Positions 33,104-41,405 of a stretch of DNA of 64,000 bases are shown here, in pieces. The translations under genes and the position numbers were made by a program. This stretch comes from a bacterium (GTDB lineage: Bacteria; Armatimonadota; Fimbriimonadia; Fimbriimonadales; Fimbriimonadaceae), in the NCBI GenBank assembly GCA_027483535.1, contig JAIXUN010000002.1, forward strand, positions 1,612,001-1,676,000, given 5' to 3'. The notes under the pieces were generated by a model. The model searched no databases. It worked only from the letters and a program-made list of their open reading frames with translations, and was not told the origin of the DNA. Positions within the stretch are counted from its first letter, which is position 1; every line of letters starts with the position of its first letter.

Positions 33104-35671
33104 TTAACTTTGCCAACGTACCAGGTTGAGTTCGCTCGGAACCCCGACATCTGAGTGCTTCGGAACGACCCGTACGGTGTAGCCCTGGTGCCCCAGTCGA
33201 TCGCAGACCACATTGCAGTGGAAGCGATGCTTGGTGCCTTCAGAATCAGCGAGTTCACAGTCGAGTCCAGCGGTGTGGACGAGCTCACGATTAGGACCCA
33301 CCTTCCCGCTCACAACCTGAACTCGGACGTCTTCCGGTCGAAGGTCAGCGAGTTCGACAACAGCCTCCACTCGGAAAGAAGAACCGACCGTGTTGGAGTT
33401 ATTGACGTTGTCCTTCACCGAAACGACCTGGACTCGCGCCCAGTTGGCCTTGATCCGTTGGCGCCATCCAAGCGCGCTCTTGGTGGCTTCGAGCCCGTTC
33501 TCCGTCATGCGTTTGAAGTTGAACGCAGCCGGAACGTAATAGCGATCCGTGTAGTCCTGAACCATTCGAGCGGTTGAGAAGAACGGTGCGTGCTCCTTCA
33601 ACGATCGTTTGATCATCTGGACCCAGCCGACAGGAATTCCCTTGTCTACACGGTGGTAGAACACGGGGCTGATTTCGTGCTCGATCAGGTGGTAGAGACT
33701 TCGCGAGTCCAGCCAGTCCTGATGGCCGTAATCGTCGATGGTGGATCGATCGCCAATCGCCCAGCCTAGACCCGGCTTGTAAGCCTCGTCCCACCAGCCG
33801 TCTAGGATCGAGCAGTTCAGACCACCGTTCGGAACGACCTTCATACCGCTCGTTCCCGATGCTTCGTAGGGCCTTCGAGGATTGTTCAGCCAGAGGTCGA
33901 CTCCCTGAACCAATCGCCGAGCGACCTGCATGTCGTAGTCTTCAAGGAACACCATGCGGTTTCGGGCGCCTTCGTTGTTGATGAAGTTGACGAGATCCTG
34001 AATGATCTTCTTGCCCGCTTCGTCGCGAGGGTGGGATTTTCCAGCGATCACAATCTGGATCGGCCGCTCGGGGTGGAAGAGCAATTGCTTCAGTCGCTCT
34101 CGGTCGGAGAGCATCAGCGATCCCCGCTTGTACGTGGCGAACCGTCGAGCAAAACCGATGGTGAGCACTCGCGGATCGAGAATGTTGCTGACGAAGTTGG
34201 AATCGGGCTTTGCAAAGCTTCGTCGTTCCAAGTCCTTGCTCAGCTTCCTTCTGGCAAACCGGACAAGCTCACCGCGAAGGTTCTCGATTTCGGCCCAGAG
34301 TTCCTCGTCCGGAATCGAATCGACCTGCTCCCAGTTGGCGGGATCAGACGGGTTACGTCGCCAGCCCGTGCCTAGATACTCATCGAACAGGTTCGCCATG
34401 CGGCGGCTCACCCAAGTAGAGGTGTGAATACCGTTTGTGACAGCACCGATCGGGACCTCGTCTTCCGGATAGTCCGGCCAACGGCCCGCGAACATGCCTC
34501 GTGAAACGGCACCGTGAAGTTGAGCAACACCGTTGACATGGTTCGAGTTCTCCATGGCAAGAATCGCCATGTTGAACGACTCCGCCGGGTTCTCTGGATT
34601 GGTTCGTCCGAGCTTCAGGAACGATTGGAAATCGAGTCCTACCTCGTTCGCGTACGTCGTCATGTACCGCTCAAGAAGGCTTGGGTGGAACATGTCGAAA
34701 CCAGCAGGGACGGGGGTGTGCGTTGTAAAAACGTTTGCGCCTACGGTCGCCTGGCGAGCGGTGCGGAAGTCGGTACCCCGCTCCTTCATGAACTGTCGAA
34801 TTCGCTCGATGGACAAGAACGCGGCGTGTCCTTCGTTCATGTGGCAAACGGTCGGCTTGATGCCAAGTGCTTCAAGAGCCTTTAACCCGCCGATTCCCAA
34901 GATGATCTCTTGGCGAATCCGCATCTCCTCGTCTCCGGAGTAGAGCGAGTCGGTGATCCCTTGGTCGTTGGGAGCATTTTCGAGAACGTTGCTATCGAGC
35001 AGGTAGAGCGGAATTCGACCCACGTCGGCTCTCCAAACCTGACAACTAACGGTGCGATCCGGGAACGGAACTTCGATCCGAATCGGGGAGCCGTCATCCT
35101 TCCGCATGAGCGTCAGGGGCATTTGGTAGAAGTCGTATTGCGGATAGTGCTCTTGCTGCCAGCCGTCGTGACTCAGGCGCTGGCGGAAATACCCTCGGTT
35201 GTAAAGGAGTCCCAGACCCACCAACGGGATGCCAAGATCACTGGCCGCCTTAAGGTGATCACCCGCGAGAACGCCAAGACCGCCCGAGTAAATAGGCAAG
35301 CCCTCGGTGATTCCGAACTCAAAGCAGAAGTAAGCAACCTGAGTGTGCTCCCGCATTCCCGGATAGGCTCGATCGAACCAGGTCTCCGCGCTGAGATAAT
35401 GGTCCAGTTGCTCTGAGCATCCACTGAGGCGGGCAACAAACGAGACGTCCGATGCGAGACGAGCGAGTTTGTCTTGGGAAAGCCGGTTGAGGAAGAGGAC
35501 GGGGTTGTGTTCACACTCGTCCCACAGATCCTTGTCCATGTTCCGGAACAGCTCACGGGGTTCGTGGTTCCAAGTCCACCAGAAGTTGAAAGCAAGCTTC
35601 TTTAGGCTTTGCAACTCGTCTGGGAATTTTCCAACTACTTCAAATGCGCGCGAAAACTTAGGATGCTTCAT
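33104..35671 (-). CDS. glgP: Alpha-glucan (glycogen/maltodextrin) phosphorylase
   Basis: PLP enzyme releasing glucose 1-phosphate from alpha-1,4-glucans. The 855 residues are of the short bacterial/archaeal type: an N-terminal DUF3417 segment (about 10-120, LAFNFWWTWNHEPRELF), YSGGLGVLAGDHLKAASDLG, the catalytic TNGIHTSTWVS and GKSHPRDEAGK, and the PLP site ASGTSGMKVVPNGGLNCS with the Schiff-base Lys. Bounded by its own terminator. Along with the GH13 amylase at 11305-13461 it shows that starch or glycogen is used. Start ATG 35671; no close SD. Confidence 0.94.
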   Translation of the reverse strand: MKHPKFSRAFEVVGKFPDELQSLKKLAFNFWWTWNHEPRELFRNMDKDLWDECEHNPVLFLNRLSQDKLARLASDVSFVARLSGCSEQLDHYLSAETWFDRAYPGMREHTQVAYFCFEFGITEGLPIYSGGLGVLAGDHLKAASDLGIPLVGLGLLYNRGYFRQRLSHDGWQQEHYPQYDFYQMPLTLMRKDDGSPIRIEVPFPDRTVSCQVWRADVGRIPLYLLDSNVLENAPNDQGITDSLYSGDEEMRIRQEIILGIGGLKALEALGIKPTVCHMNEGHAAFLSIERIRQFMKERGTDFRTARQATVGANVFTTHTPVPAGFDMFHPSLLERYMTTYANEVGLDFQSFLKLGRTNPENPAESFNMAILAMENSNHVNGVAQLHGAVSRGMFAGRWPDYPEDEVPIGAVTNGIHTSTWVSRRMANLFDEYLGTGWRRNPSDPANWEQVDSIPDEELWAEIENLRGELVRFARRKLSKDLERRSFAKPDSNFVSNILDPRVLTIGFARRFATYKRGSLMLSDRERLKQLLFHPERPIQIVIAGKSHPRDEAGKKIIQDLVNFINNEGARNRMVFLEDYDMQVARRLVQGVDLWLNNPRRPYEASGTSGMKVVPNGGLNCSILDGWWDEAYKPGLGWAIGDRSTIDDYGHQDWLDSRSLYHLIEHEISPVFYHRVDKGIPVGWVQMIKRSLKEHAPFFSTARMVQDYTDRYYVPAAFNFKRMTENGLEATKSALGWRQRIKANWARVQVVSVKDNVNNSNTVGSSFRVEAVVELADLRPEDVRVQVVSGKVGPNRELVHTAGLDCELADSEGTKHRFHCNVVCDRLGHQGYTVRVVPKHSDVGVPSELNLVRWQS

Positions 35672-35799
35672 GGGGAGCCCAGTAATTATTCTAGGGTACC
35701 TACCCGCCCAGCATCAGGCTATGAGGCGTATTCTTCAGGAATCGCTCATTCCCGATGTCGTGAAAAATCGGTTGGTTGCGGTATGGTGAGTCTTCCGGC

Positions 35800-36501
35800 A
35801 TGCTCGAAATTCGAAACATCGACGTCTACTACGGGGCGATTCAGGCCCTAAACAATGTCTCGCTGACGGTCCAGCCGGGCGAAATCGTAGCGATCATTGG
35901 CTCGAACGGTGCCGGCAAGAGCACGCTCCTGCGAACAATCAGCGGGATTCTGCGCCCGCGAAGCGGTTCACTCTCCTTCAAGGGGCAGGACATCACCGGA
36001 ATGGCCCCGCACGACATCGTTAAGGCAGGCATCAGCCATTCGCCCGAGGGTCGACGGATCTTCACGAACATGTCGGTTTACGAAAACCTTCAACTGGGGG
36101 CGTATCTGCGAAACGACAAGGAGATTGAGAAAGATATTCAGTCGGCGATGGACCGATTCCCTCGTCTTCGCGAGCGGGTGAAGCAAAACTCTGGGACGAT
36201 GTCTGGTGGTGAGCAGCAAATGCTCGCGATCGGTCGCGCGCTCATGTCGCGTCCCGAACTGCTTCTTCTGGACGAGCCCAGCTTGGGTCTCGCTCCCAAC
36301 CTGGTCACCGAGATCTTCAACATCGTTCTAGATGTCAACAAGGCGGGCAAAACGATTTTGATCGTTGAGCAAAACGCAAACCGGGCGCTAGAAATTGCCC
36401 ACCGAGCCTATGTGCTTGAGACGGGCAACGTTGTTCTCAGCGGATCCGGCAAGGAACTCCTTGCCGATCCAAAGGTCAAAGAAGCCTATCTCGGAGGCTG
36501 A
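35800..36501 (+). CDS. livF: ABC transporter ATPase of the LivF (branched-chain amino acid) type
   Basis: Energy-coupling subunit of a high-affinity branched-chain amino acid importer. The 233 residues have Walker A GSNGAGKSTLLRTISG, the Q-loop, signature SGGEQQMLAIGRAL, Walker B LLLLDEPSLGL and the LivF-specific end ENGNVVLSG-like segment. No permease, LivG or binding protein genes are in the window. Instead it is followed 6 bp later by rimI and tsaD, so it is an orphan subunit in a tRNA/ribosome-modification operon. Start ATG 35800 chosen over an upstream TTG; TATGGT lies 12 nt before it. Confidence 0.9.
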   Translation: MLEIRNIDVYYGAIQALNNVSLTVQPGEIVAIIGSNGAGKSTLLRTISGILRPRSGSLSFKGQDITGMAPHDIVKAGISHSPEGRRIFTNMSVYENLQLGAYLRNDKEIEKDIQSAMDRFPRLRERVKQNSGTMSGGEQQMLAIGRALMSRPELLLLDEPSLGLAPNLVTEIFNIVLDVNKAGKTILIVEQNANRALEIAHRAYVLETGNVVLSGSGKELLADPKVKEAYLGG

Positions 36502-36507
36502 TCTACC

Positions 36508-36987
36508 ATGGTCTCGACGCTTCGTTTCGAAACTCTAGATGCCGGTCATATCCCGGCCATTCTAGAAATTGAGAAAGAGGCGAACGGCGCTCCATGGTCG
36601 GAAAAGTCGTTCCAGAACGAGCTCTCCCACCCTCACGGATACTTCCTTGTTGGGCTTGAGCTGGGCACTCCCATCGCCTACGGAGGCATCTGGATGGTCA
36701 TCGACGAGGCTCATATCATCACCCTTGCTGTTGATCGCAAACACCGTCGGAAAGGGATCGGGGAGAAGCTCATGACCCGGCTACTTACCGAAGCAGTGAA
36801 TCGAGGAGCCCAGTGCGCGTCGCTTGAGGTTCGTGCCTCCAATGAACCCGCCATGCGTCTCTACGAGAAATTCGGCTTCGTCCGTGCCGCGGTCCGCAAG
36901 GGCTACTATCCTGACAACAAAGAGGACGCCGTGATCATGTGGCTGTACGATTTGCCTTCGGCAGCGGCGAACTGGCCGAAAGCATGA
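36508..36987 (+). CDS. rimI: Ribosomal protein S18-alanine N-acetyltransferase
   Basis: GNAT enzyme that acetylates the N-terminal Ala of ribosomal protein S18, and perhaps other proteins. The 159 residues contain the acetyl-CoA loop VDRKHRRKGIGEKLM and the RimI ending LEVRASNEPAMRLYEKFGFVRAAVRKGYY. The common pairing with tsaD is seen: its stop overlaps the tsaD ATG as ATGA. It follows livF by 6 bp. Confidence 0.92.
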   Translation: MVSTLRFETLDAGHIPAILEIEKEANGAPWSEKSFQNELSHPHGYFLVGLELGTPIAYGGIWMVIDEAHIITLAVDRKHRRKGIGEKLMTRLLTEAVNRGAQCASLEVRASNEPAMRLYEKFGFVRAAVRKGYYPDNKEDAVIMWLYDLPSAAANWPKA

Positions 36988-38021
36988 CGGTAAGCGATCT
37001 GCTCTTTCCCGGTCGAGTTCTGGCAATAGAGACCAGTTGCGATGAGACATCGGCAGCGGTCGTCCAGCGACGATCCGTGCTGAGCAACGTCGTTGCAACG
37101 CAGATCGAAATGCATCAGAAATGGGGTGGAGTCGTCCCAGAGGCGGCGGCGCGTTCTCATACCGAAGCGATCGTCCCCGTCGTAGACGAGGCATTGCGAC
37201 TGGCAAACCTCGAACTTCAGGATATCGATGGGTTTGCGGTAACGACCCGCCCAGGACTGGTAGGAGCCCTCAGTGTCGGGGCAAGTTTTGCCAAAGGACT
37301 AGCGCTATCGACTCAGAAGCCTATCGTGGGTGTTCATCATATCGAAGGGCATCTGCTCTCGATTCTGGCTGCTGACGAAGAACCTCTTTTTCCGATGGTC
37401 TCGTTAGTGGCAAGCGGGGGGCACAGCGAGTTGGTTCTCATCGAGTCGTTAGGTAGCTACCGACTCTTAGGCGAGACTCGGGACGATGCGGCGGGAGAAG
37501 CATTCGATAAGACCGCTCGTCTGTTGGGTCTTGGGTATCCAGGAGGCCGGGCGATCCAAGAACTGGCACCTTCAGGAAACCCAAAGGCGTTCGATCTGCC
37601 AAGGGCTCTCGGAAAGCGAACCTACGAGATGAGCTTTTCGGGTCTGAAGACAGCGGTACTTCGACACGTTGAGTCTGCCCAGTCTCCCATCAACGCGGCA
37701 GACATGGCCGCTTCGGTACAGGCAGCTATTGTGGATGTGCTGATCGCACGTTTGGAGTACTCCATTCAGGAGAACCACCCTCGTTCCATTGCCCTGGTGG
37801 GCGGCGTCTCTGCTAACAAAGACCTGAGGAATCAGGCAACGAAGCTCGGCGAGCGTTACGGAGTTCAGGTGATTGTTCCTCCGTTCTCCCTTTGTACAGA
37901 CAACGCGGCAATGATTGGATTAGCCGGAGCCTTTCGACTCGGTTCGAACGTATTGATGCATACTGATAGAAATCTATCGGTAATGGGAGTCGACGAGTTG
38001 CCTGGGCTGGTGAGGGAGTGA
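36984..38021 (+). CDS. tsaD: tRNA N6-threonylcarbamoyladenosine transferase
   Basis: Transfers the threonylcarbamoyl group to A37 of tRNAs reading ANN codons, with TsaB and TsaE. The 345 residues show AIETSCDETSAAVV, the metal ligands His119 and His123 in HHIEGH, SGGHSELVLIE and GGVSANKDLRNQ. Start ATG 36984, overlapping the rimI stop by 4 nt; the frame is open 15 codons further but this is inside rimI. The next gene overlaps as GTGA. tsaB and tsaE are not in the window. Confidence 0.95.
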   Translation: MTVSDLLFPGRVLAIETSCDETSAAVVQRRSVLSNVVATQIEMHQKWGGVVPEAAARSHTEAIVPVVDEALRLANLELQDIDGFAVTTRPGLVGALSVGASFAKGLALSTQKPIVGVHHIEGHLLSILAADEEPLFPMVSLVASGGHSELVLIESLGSYRLLGETRDDAAGEAFDKTARLLGLGYPGGRAIQELAPSGNPKAFDLPRALGKRTYEMSFSGLKTAVLRHVESAQSPINAADMAASVQAAIVDVLIARLEYSIQENHPRSIALVGGVSANKDLRNQATKLGERYGVQVIVPPFSLCTDNAAMIGLAGAFRLGSNVLMHTDRNLSVMGVDELPGLVRE

Positions 38022-38239
38022 GCGAATCTGGATTACGTCCAGTGCGTCGTTGCGTTTGCGCATCCATCACTTTCGCTGAGATGAAACTCTCCGGCGCGAA
38101 ATCTCTGGAAGAAATCGGCGACAGGTTTGACGCCGGTATCAACTGCGGATTGTGCGTGCCCTATATCTCACGAATGCTTCAGACGGGCGAGATCGAATTT
38201 GACGCTTCTACAATCACCTACGAATGCGAAGCCGGTTAG
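38018..38239 (+). CDS. BFD-like [2Fe-2S] protein
   Basis: A 73-residue protein with the bacterioferritin-associated-ferredoxin arrangement: C12-x-C14 early (RRCVCASITFAEM) and CGLC at about 44-47 (GINCGLCVPYI), which would hold one [2Fe-2S] cluster on a helical fold. Start GTG at 38018, overlapping the tsaD stop as GTGA. Roles in electron transfer or iron release are known for the family; the link to tsaD may be only transcriptional. It converges on the Xer gene with 6 bp between. Confidence 0.78.
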   Translation: MSESGLRPVRRCVCASITFAEMKLSGAKSLEEIGDRFDAGINCGLCVPYISRMLQTGEIEFDASTITYECEAG

Positions 38240-38245
38240 GCTTCC

Positions 38246-39139
38246 CTATCCTCTAGGGTGCGCTCGGCGATAGTTTTGCGAGATCGCCTCATCTTCCAAC
38301 TGCGTATAAACCTGAGTGGTCACGATGCTTGCGTGCCCCAACAACTCTTGAACGACTCGAAGGTCCGCGCCTCCTTTCAGGAGCGCAACCGCGTAAGAAT
38401 GTCGCAAGGTGTGCGGTCCCGTCGGCTGATTCTTCCCAACTGACCGAGCAAGTTCGTTGACAATGTCGTAGGCCACTTGCCGCGAAAGTTTGTTTCCCCG
38501 GACCGACAAAAGGAGCTTGTCCGTAGGCTTCCGCATGATCTCGGTTCGTCCTCGCATGAGATATGTTTGGATGACCTGATCGACCTCCTCCGGAACGGGC
38601 ACCATCCGCACTTTCTGACGTTTGCCAAGAACTCGGAGGGCGCGGTTCTCCTGGTCGTAATCGTTAAGGCCAAGTTCAATCGCTTCGGAAATGCGAAGGC
38701 CGCAACCAAAGAGGAGTGCGATCAGTGCCTGATTGCGCAACCCGGTTGGCCCCGCCATGTCCGTCTCCATCATCTTGGCAACTAGGGTAGCGGGCATCGC
38801 CTTTGGCAACCGTTTCGGGGTTTTGAATCCGGCGGTGGACGGCAGATCGATCTCTATCTTCACCCCCTGACGCTTCAGGAATCGCAAAAAACTTCTGAAC
38901 GCACTGATTCGTCGTTGGGCGGTGCGCGTCGAACTCGCGGTCTCTAACCACGGGTCTAGCAACGTCAGATGCCTATTTGTGACGTCTCCCCACGTCTTCA
39001 GCGAGGCGGAAGCGAGGAGTTGGACGATCGCGCTGAGATCGCGTCGATAGTTTGAAACGGTGTGCGGAGAGGCCCCTTTCTCAACCAGGAGATGATCGAG
39101 GAACCACTCCACATCCTCTAAGAGCCCTTCCGTTTCCAT
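38246..39139 (-). CDS. Tyrosine recombinase of the XerC/XerD type
   Basis: Site-specific recombinase; XerC/D resolve chromosome dimers at dif. The 297 residues have the SAM-like core-binding domain (WFLDHLLVEKGASPHTVSNYRRDL) and the catalytic residues R (GCGLRISEAIEL), K, H-x-x-R (HTLRHSYAV), H (LGHASIVTTQ) and Tyr (VYTQL). It is the last gene of an operon with HD-GYP proteins and a glycosyltransferase and overlaps the latter by 22 nt. There is no phage or integron context, so it is most likely the housekeeping enzyme. Which of XerC or XerD cannot be told. Confidence 0.9.
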   Translation of the reverse strand: METEGLLEDVEWFLDHLLVEKGASPHTVSNYRRDLSAIVQLLASASLKTWGDVTNRHLTLLDPWLETASSTRTAQRRISAFRSFLRFLKRQGVKIEIDLPSTAGFKTPKRLPKAMPATLVAKMMETDMAGPTGLRNQALIALLFGCGLRISEAIELGLNDYDQENRALRVLGKRQKVRMVPVPEEVDQVIQTYLMRGRTEIMRKPTDKLLLSVRGNKLSRQVAYDIVNELARSVGKNQPTGPHTLRHSYAVALLKGGADLRVVQELLGHASIVTTQVYTQLEDEAISQNYRRAHPRG

Positions 39140-40785
39140 ACCCACACCGTGGGTCCGACATACTCCATGTCCTCCACGAGGATCGTCGGCTTCGGGTTGA
39201 ACACCTTGTCGAGTTCATATTCCTTAGAAAGTTGCTCGGCGAAGGCGGTGTAACGGTCGGCGAGAAGGGATTCGACGTCGGTGAACTTCCTCCCAGCCTT
39301 CTTGAGCGAAGCAATGCGGTCGACGGCCTGCGTTTCAAAGCTGGAGAACACCACCCGATCTGGCTTCAAGTCACTGAGCAGCCGGGTGTCCCAGTCATAG
39401 CGGTCGTTGATGCCTGAATCGGGGATGAACTGAAGCACTCGGAGAGGTGATGCTTCTCGGAACGCCTGAATTCGCTCCGGACCTGCGAATCTTGGGGCCG
39501 CGGTTTCGGGGTAGAGCGTAGGGGTCCAAAACCATGGATCAGAAACGACTCCCACACTCTTGGATGAGTCCTGCTTCAAGTAATCCGCCACAACCGTGCG
39601 AGTGTCTGGAAGACTCATTTGCAGGCCAAACTGTACCGATCCCATCAGGCCGCCTCGGTCAACACCTGCAACTGCGAGGACGGCTCCAACCAGTGCAATC
39701 TTCTTGGTTCGATCTGTAATCTCGCCGGGCAGATTTTGAATGAAGCGTCCGATCCCGATGGCAAGCGGAAGGAAGAGGGGCAAGACGTACCGCATGAACT
39801 TGATCTCTGCCCGAGAAATGGCCACGAGGTAAATCAAGAAGAAGATCAAAGAGAGAATGGCGATGCGGTCTTTCTGCCTGGCGCCTTGAAGAAGACCCGC
39901 CATTCCAAGGATCGAAGCGAGAATTCCAAACCCTAAAACAAAGTTTCCAAGATGATAGATCAGCGCGCTGGGTGTACCGCTGAAAACGATTCCATGGCCC
40001 GTTTTAGTGTGGTCCAGTTCAAATTGAAAGTCTCGCCAAAACGCTTCTTGGTCCAGGAGGGCTCCGGGGGTTGCGACCACAAAGGCGATCGCCGCAACCA
40101 GGCCGGATCCGACGACGCCGGGGATGGCTCCGCCTTTCAATCTCATCCCCAGCGCCACGAACACGGGAAGCAGGCCGACAATTCCAACGTACTTCGTACC
40201 CGCGCTGAGTCCGCAAAAAGCTCCCGCAATCAGAGCCCACTTAAGGGCGGGTTGGTCCTCGTCAAGGATATTGAACGCCGCTACCAAACCCCCGAGCGAA
40301 AGGAGCAACGCCAGCATGTCGACGGTTTGAAATCGAGAATGAACGGAAAGCGCCGGGGCAACGGCCAACATCCCGGCGGCTATTCCCGCCCCTTGCCAAC
40401 TGCCCCTTCTAGAGAGCGCAAGCCAGGCAATGACCGGAAGCAGAGAGCCGAAAACGAGGTTGAGGAAGCGCCCCGCCTTGTGGACGAGCGCAATCCGCTC
40501 CGAAGGCTTTTCAGGATTGCCGCCGTATGTGATGGCAACATCGCCTGCAACCTTCAGGACCGTGAAGTAGAGCGTCCCGTAGTTGTAGACGCCTGGGGTC
40601 AACTTCCCTTTCGCAAGGTCGATCTGCTGGGAGAAAGCGGCGTTGGGATATTCGTCCGGATGCAGACTGAAATCTTGACCCTGGCTCGGAAGCCCCCACG
40701 TCCAGCCCACGAGTCGGAGCAGCATGGAGGCGACGAAAAACCCAATCGCAATCAGGGTGACAGGCTTCAGCTCAACACGATTCAT
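39118..40785 (-). CDS. GT39/ArnT-like membrane glycosyltransferase
   Basis: A 555-residue polytopic protein of the GT-C class. The first extracytoplasmic loop holds the acidic HPDEYPN (about residue 42), where the Asp-Glu pair is the expected catalytic site. About ten to eleven hydrophobic segments follow, and the last 150 residues form a soluble extracytoplasmic domain (DTRTVVADYLKQDSSKS onward). It would move a sugar from a polyprenyl phosphate donor to a lipid or protein outside the membrane; donor and acceptor are unknown. It overlaps the degenerate HD-GYP gene upstream (ATGA). Confidence 0.82.
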   Translation of the reverse strand: MNRVELKPVTLIAIGFFVASMLLRLVGWTWGLPSQGQDFSLHPDEYPNAAFSQQIDLAKGKLTPGVYNYGTLYFTVLKVAGDVAITYGGNPEKPSERIALVHKAGRFLNLVFGSLLPVIAWLALSRRGSWQGAGIAAGMLAVAPALSVHSRFQTVDMLALLLSLGGLVAAFNILDEDQPALKWALIAGAFCGLSAGTKYVGIVGLLPVFVALGMRLKGGAIPGVVGSGLVAAIAFVVATPGALLDQEAFWRDFQFELDHTKTGHGIVFSGTPSALIYHLGNFVLGFGILASILGMAGLLQGARQKDRIAILSLIFFLIYLVAISRAEIKFMRYVLPLFLPLAIGIGRFIQNLPGEITDRTKKIALVGAVLAVAGVDRGGLMGSVQFGLQMSLPDTRTVVADYLKQDSSKSVGVVSDPWFWTPTLYPETAAPRFAGPERIQAFREASPLRVLQFIPDSGINDRYDWDTRLLSDLKPDRVVFSSFETQAVDRIASLKKAGRKFTDVESLLADRYTAFAEQLSKEYELDKVFNPKPTILVEDMEYVGPTVWVWKRKGS

Positions 40786-41405
40786 ATCAAAGATGCCGAG
40801 GCTTCTTCGGGCTCTTCTGCAAAGAGCCTTGTAAGCGCCTGGACGACTTTTGGATCGTACCGCGTGCCTGCACCGAGTGAGATCTTTGCAATGGCGACCC
40901 TTCTGCCAACGAACCGGTCAAACCAAACGAAGTCGGTGGCAACGGCCAGAATCCTGGCCGCCAACGGGGCATCTGGAGCAACCTCGTACGAAAGGTGATG
41001 GGCTCTTACGATGGGCGAGAGAGCTCGATAGGCCGGGATCATTTGGAGGATCGAGGCACCGACCTCGGGGTGTCGCGCGTACATTGACTCATCGGCAACG
41101 GTTCGATCTTCCCTATTCAAGACTTCGTAAGAAACTCCGCTGAGTCCGATATCTCGCAAGTAGGTCGCTAGGCGAAGGTCTTCAAGCGTTCGACCCGTTA
41201 CACCAAGAGCCTTCGCAACGTCCAGAGAAACGACTTCGACCTCCTTTGAAAGCCCAAAGTGACTGTTGCATCGGAGTTCGGTGGCGCGAGAAAACGCCTG
41301 CGCGATTCGAAGGTAGGTGTCCTTCTTCGCGTACGCTCGCCAGAATTCAAAGATCCCGACGGTTAGGATGCATACCAACAGCGTTTGGACGACGAGAGGA
41401 TTCAT
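40782..41405 (-). CDS. Membrane-anchored degenerate HD-GYP protein
   Basis: A 207-residue protein with one N-terminal membrane segment (VVQTLLVCILTVGIFEFW). The rest aligns with the HD-GYP domain of the neighbour but the active site is gone: LLHDIGK is YLRDIGL (metal His lost, Asp kept), and HHERVDGRGYP is HHLSYEVAPDAP. The flanking ARHPEVGASIL and ILAVATDF are retained. It likely binds or regulates rather than cuts cyclic di-GMP. Coupled by ATGA overlaps to the active HD-GYP gene before it and the GT39 gene after it. Confidence 0.75.
   Translation of the reverse strand: MNPLVVQTLLVCILTVGIFEFWRAYAKKDTYLRIAQAFSRATELRCNSHFGLSKEVEVVSLDVAKALGVTGRTLEDLRLATYLRDIGLSGVSYEVLNREDRTVADESMYARHPEVGASILQMIPAYRALSPIVRAHHLSYEVAPDAPLAARILAVATDFVWFDRFVGRRVAIAKISLGAGTRYDPKVVQALTRLFAEEPEEASASLI

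Noticed and set aside
38246-39139. Prophage or integron suggested by a tyrosine recombinase
   Set aside because: There are no phage, attachment-site or cassette features. The gene is embedded in a housekeeping-type operon by overlaps.
39952-40998. A 348-codon plus-strand open frame opposite the GT39 gene
   Set aside because: It has low-complexity, highly charged composition caused by reading the complement of hydrophobic codons. The minus-strand frame is a clear membrane enzyme.
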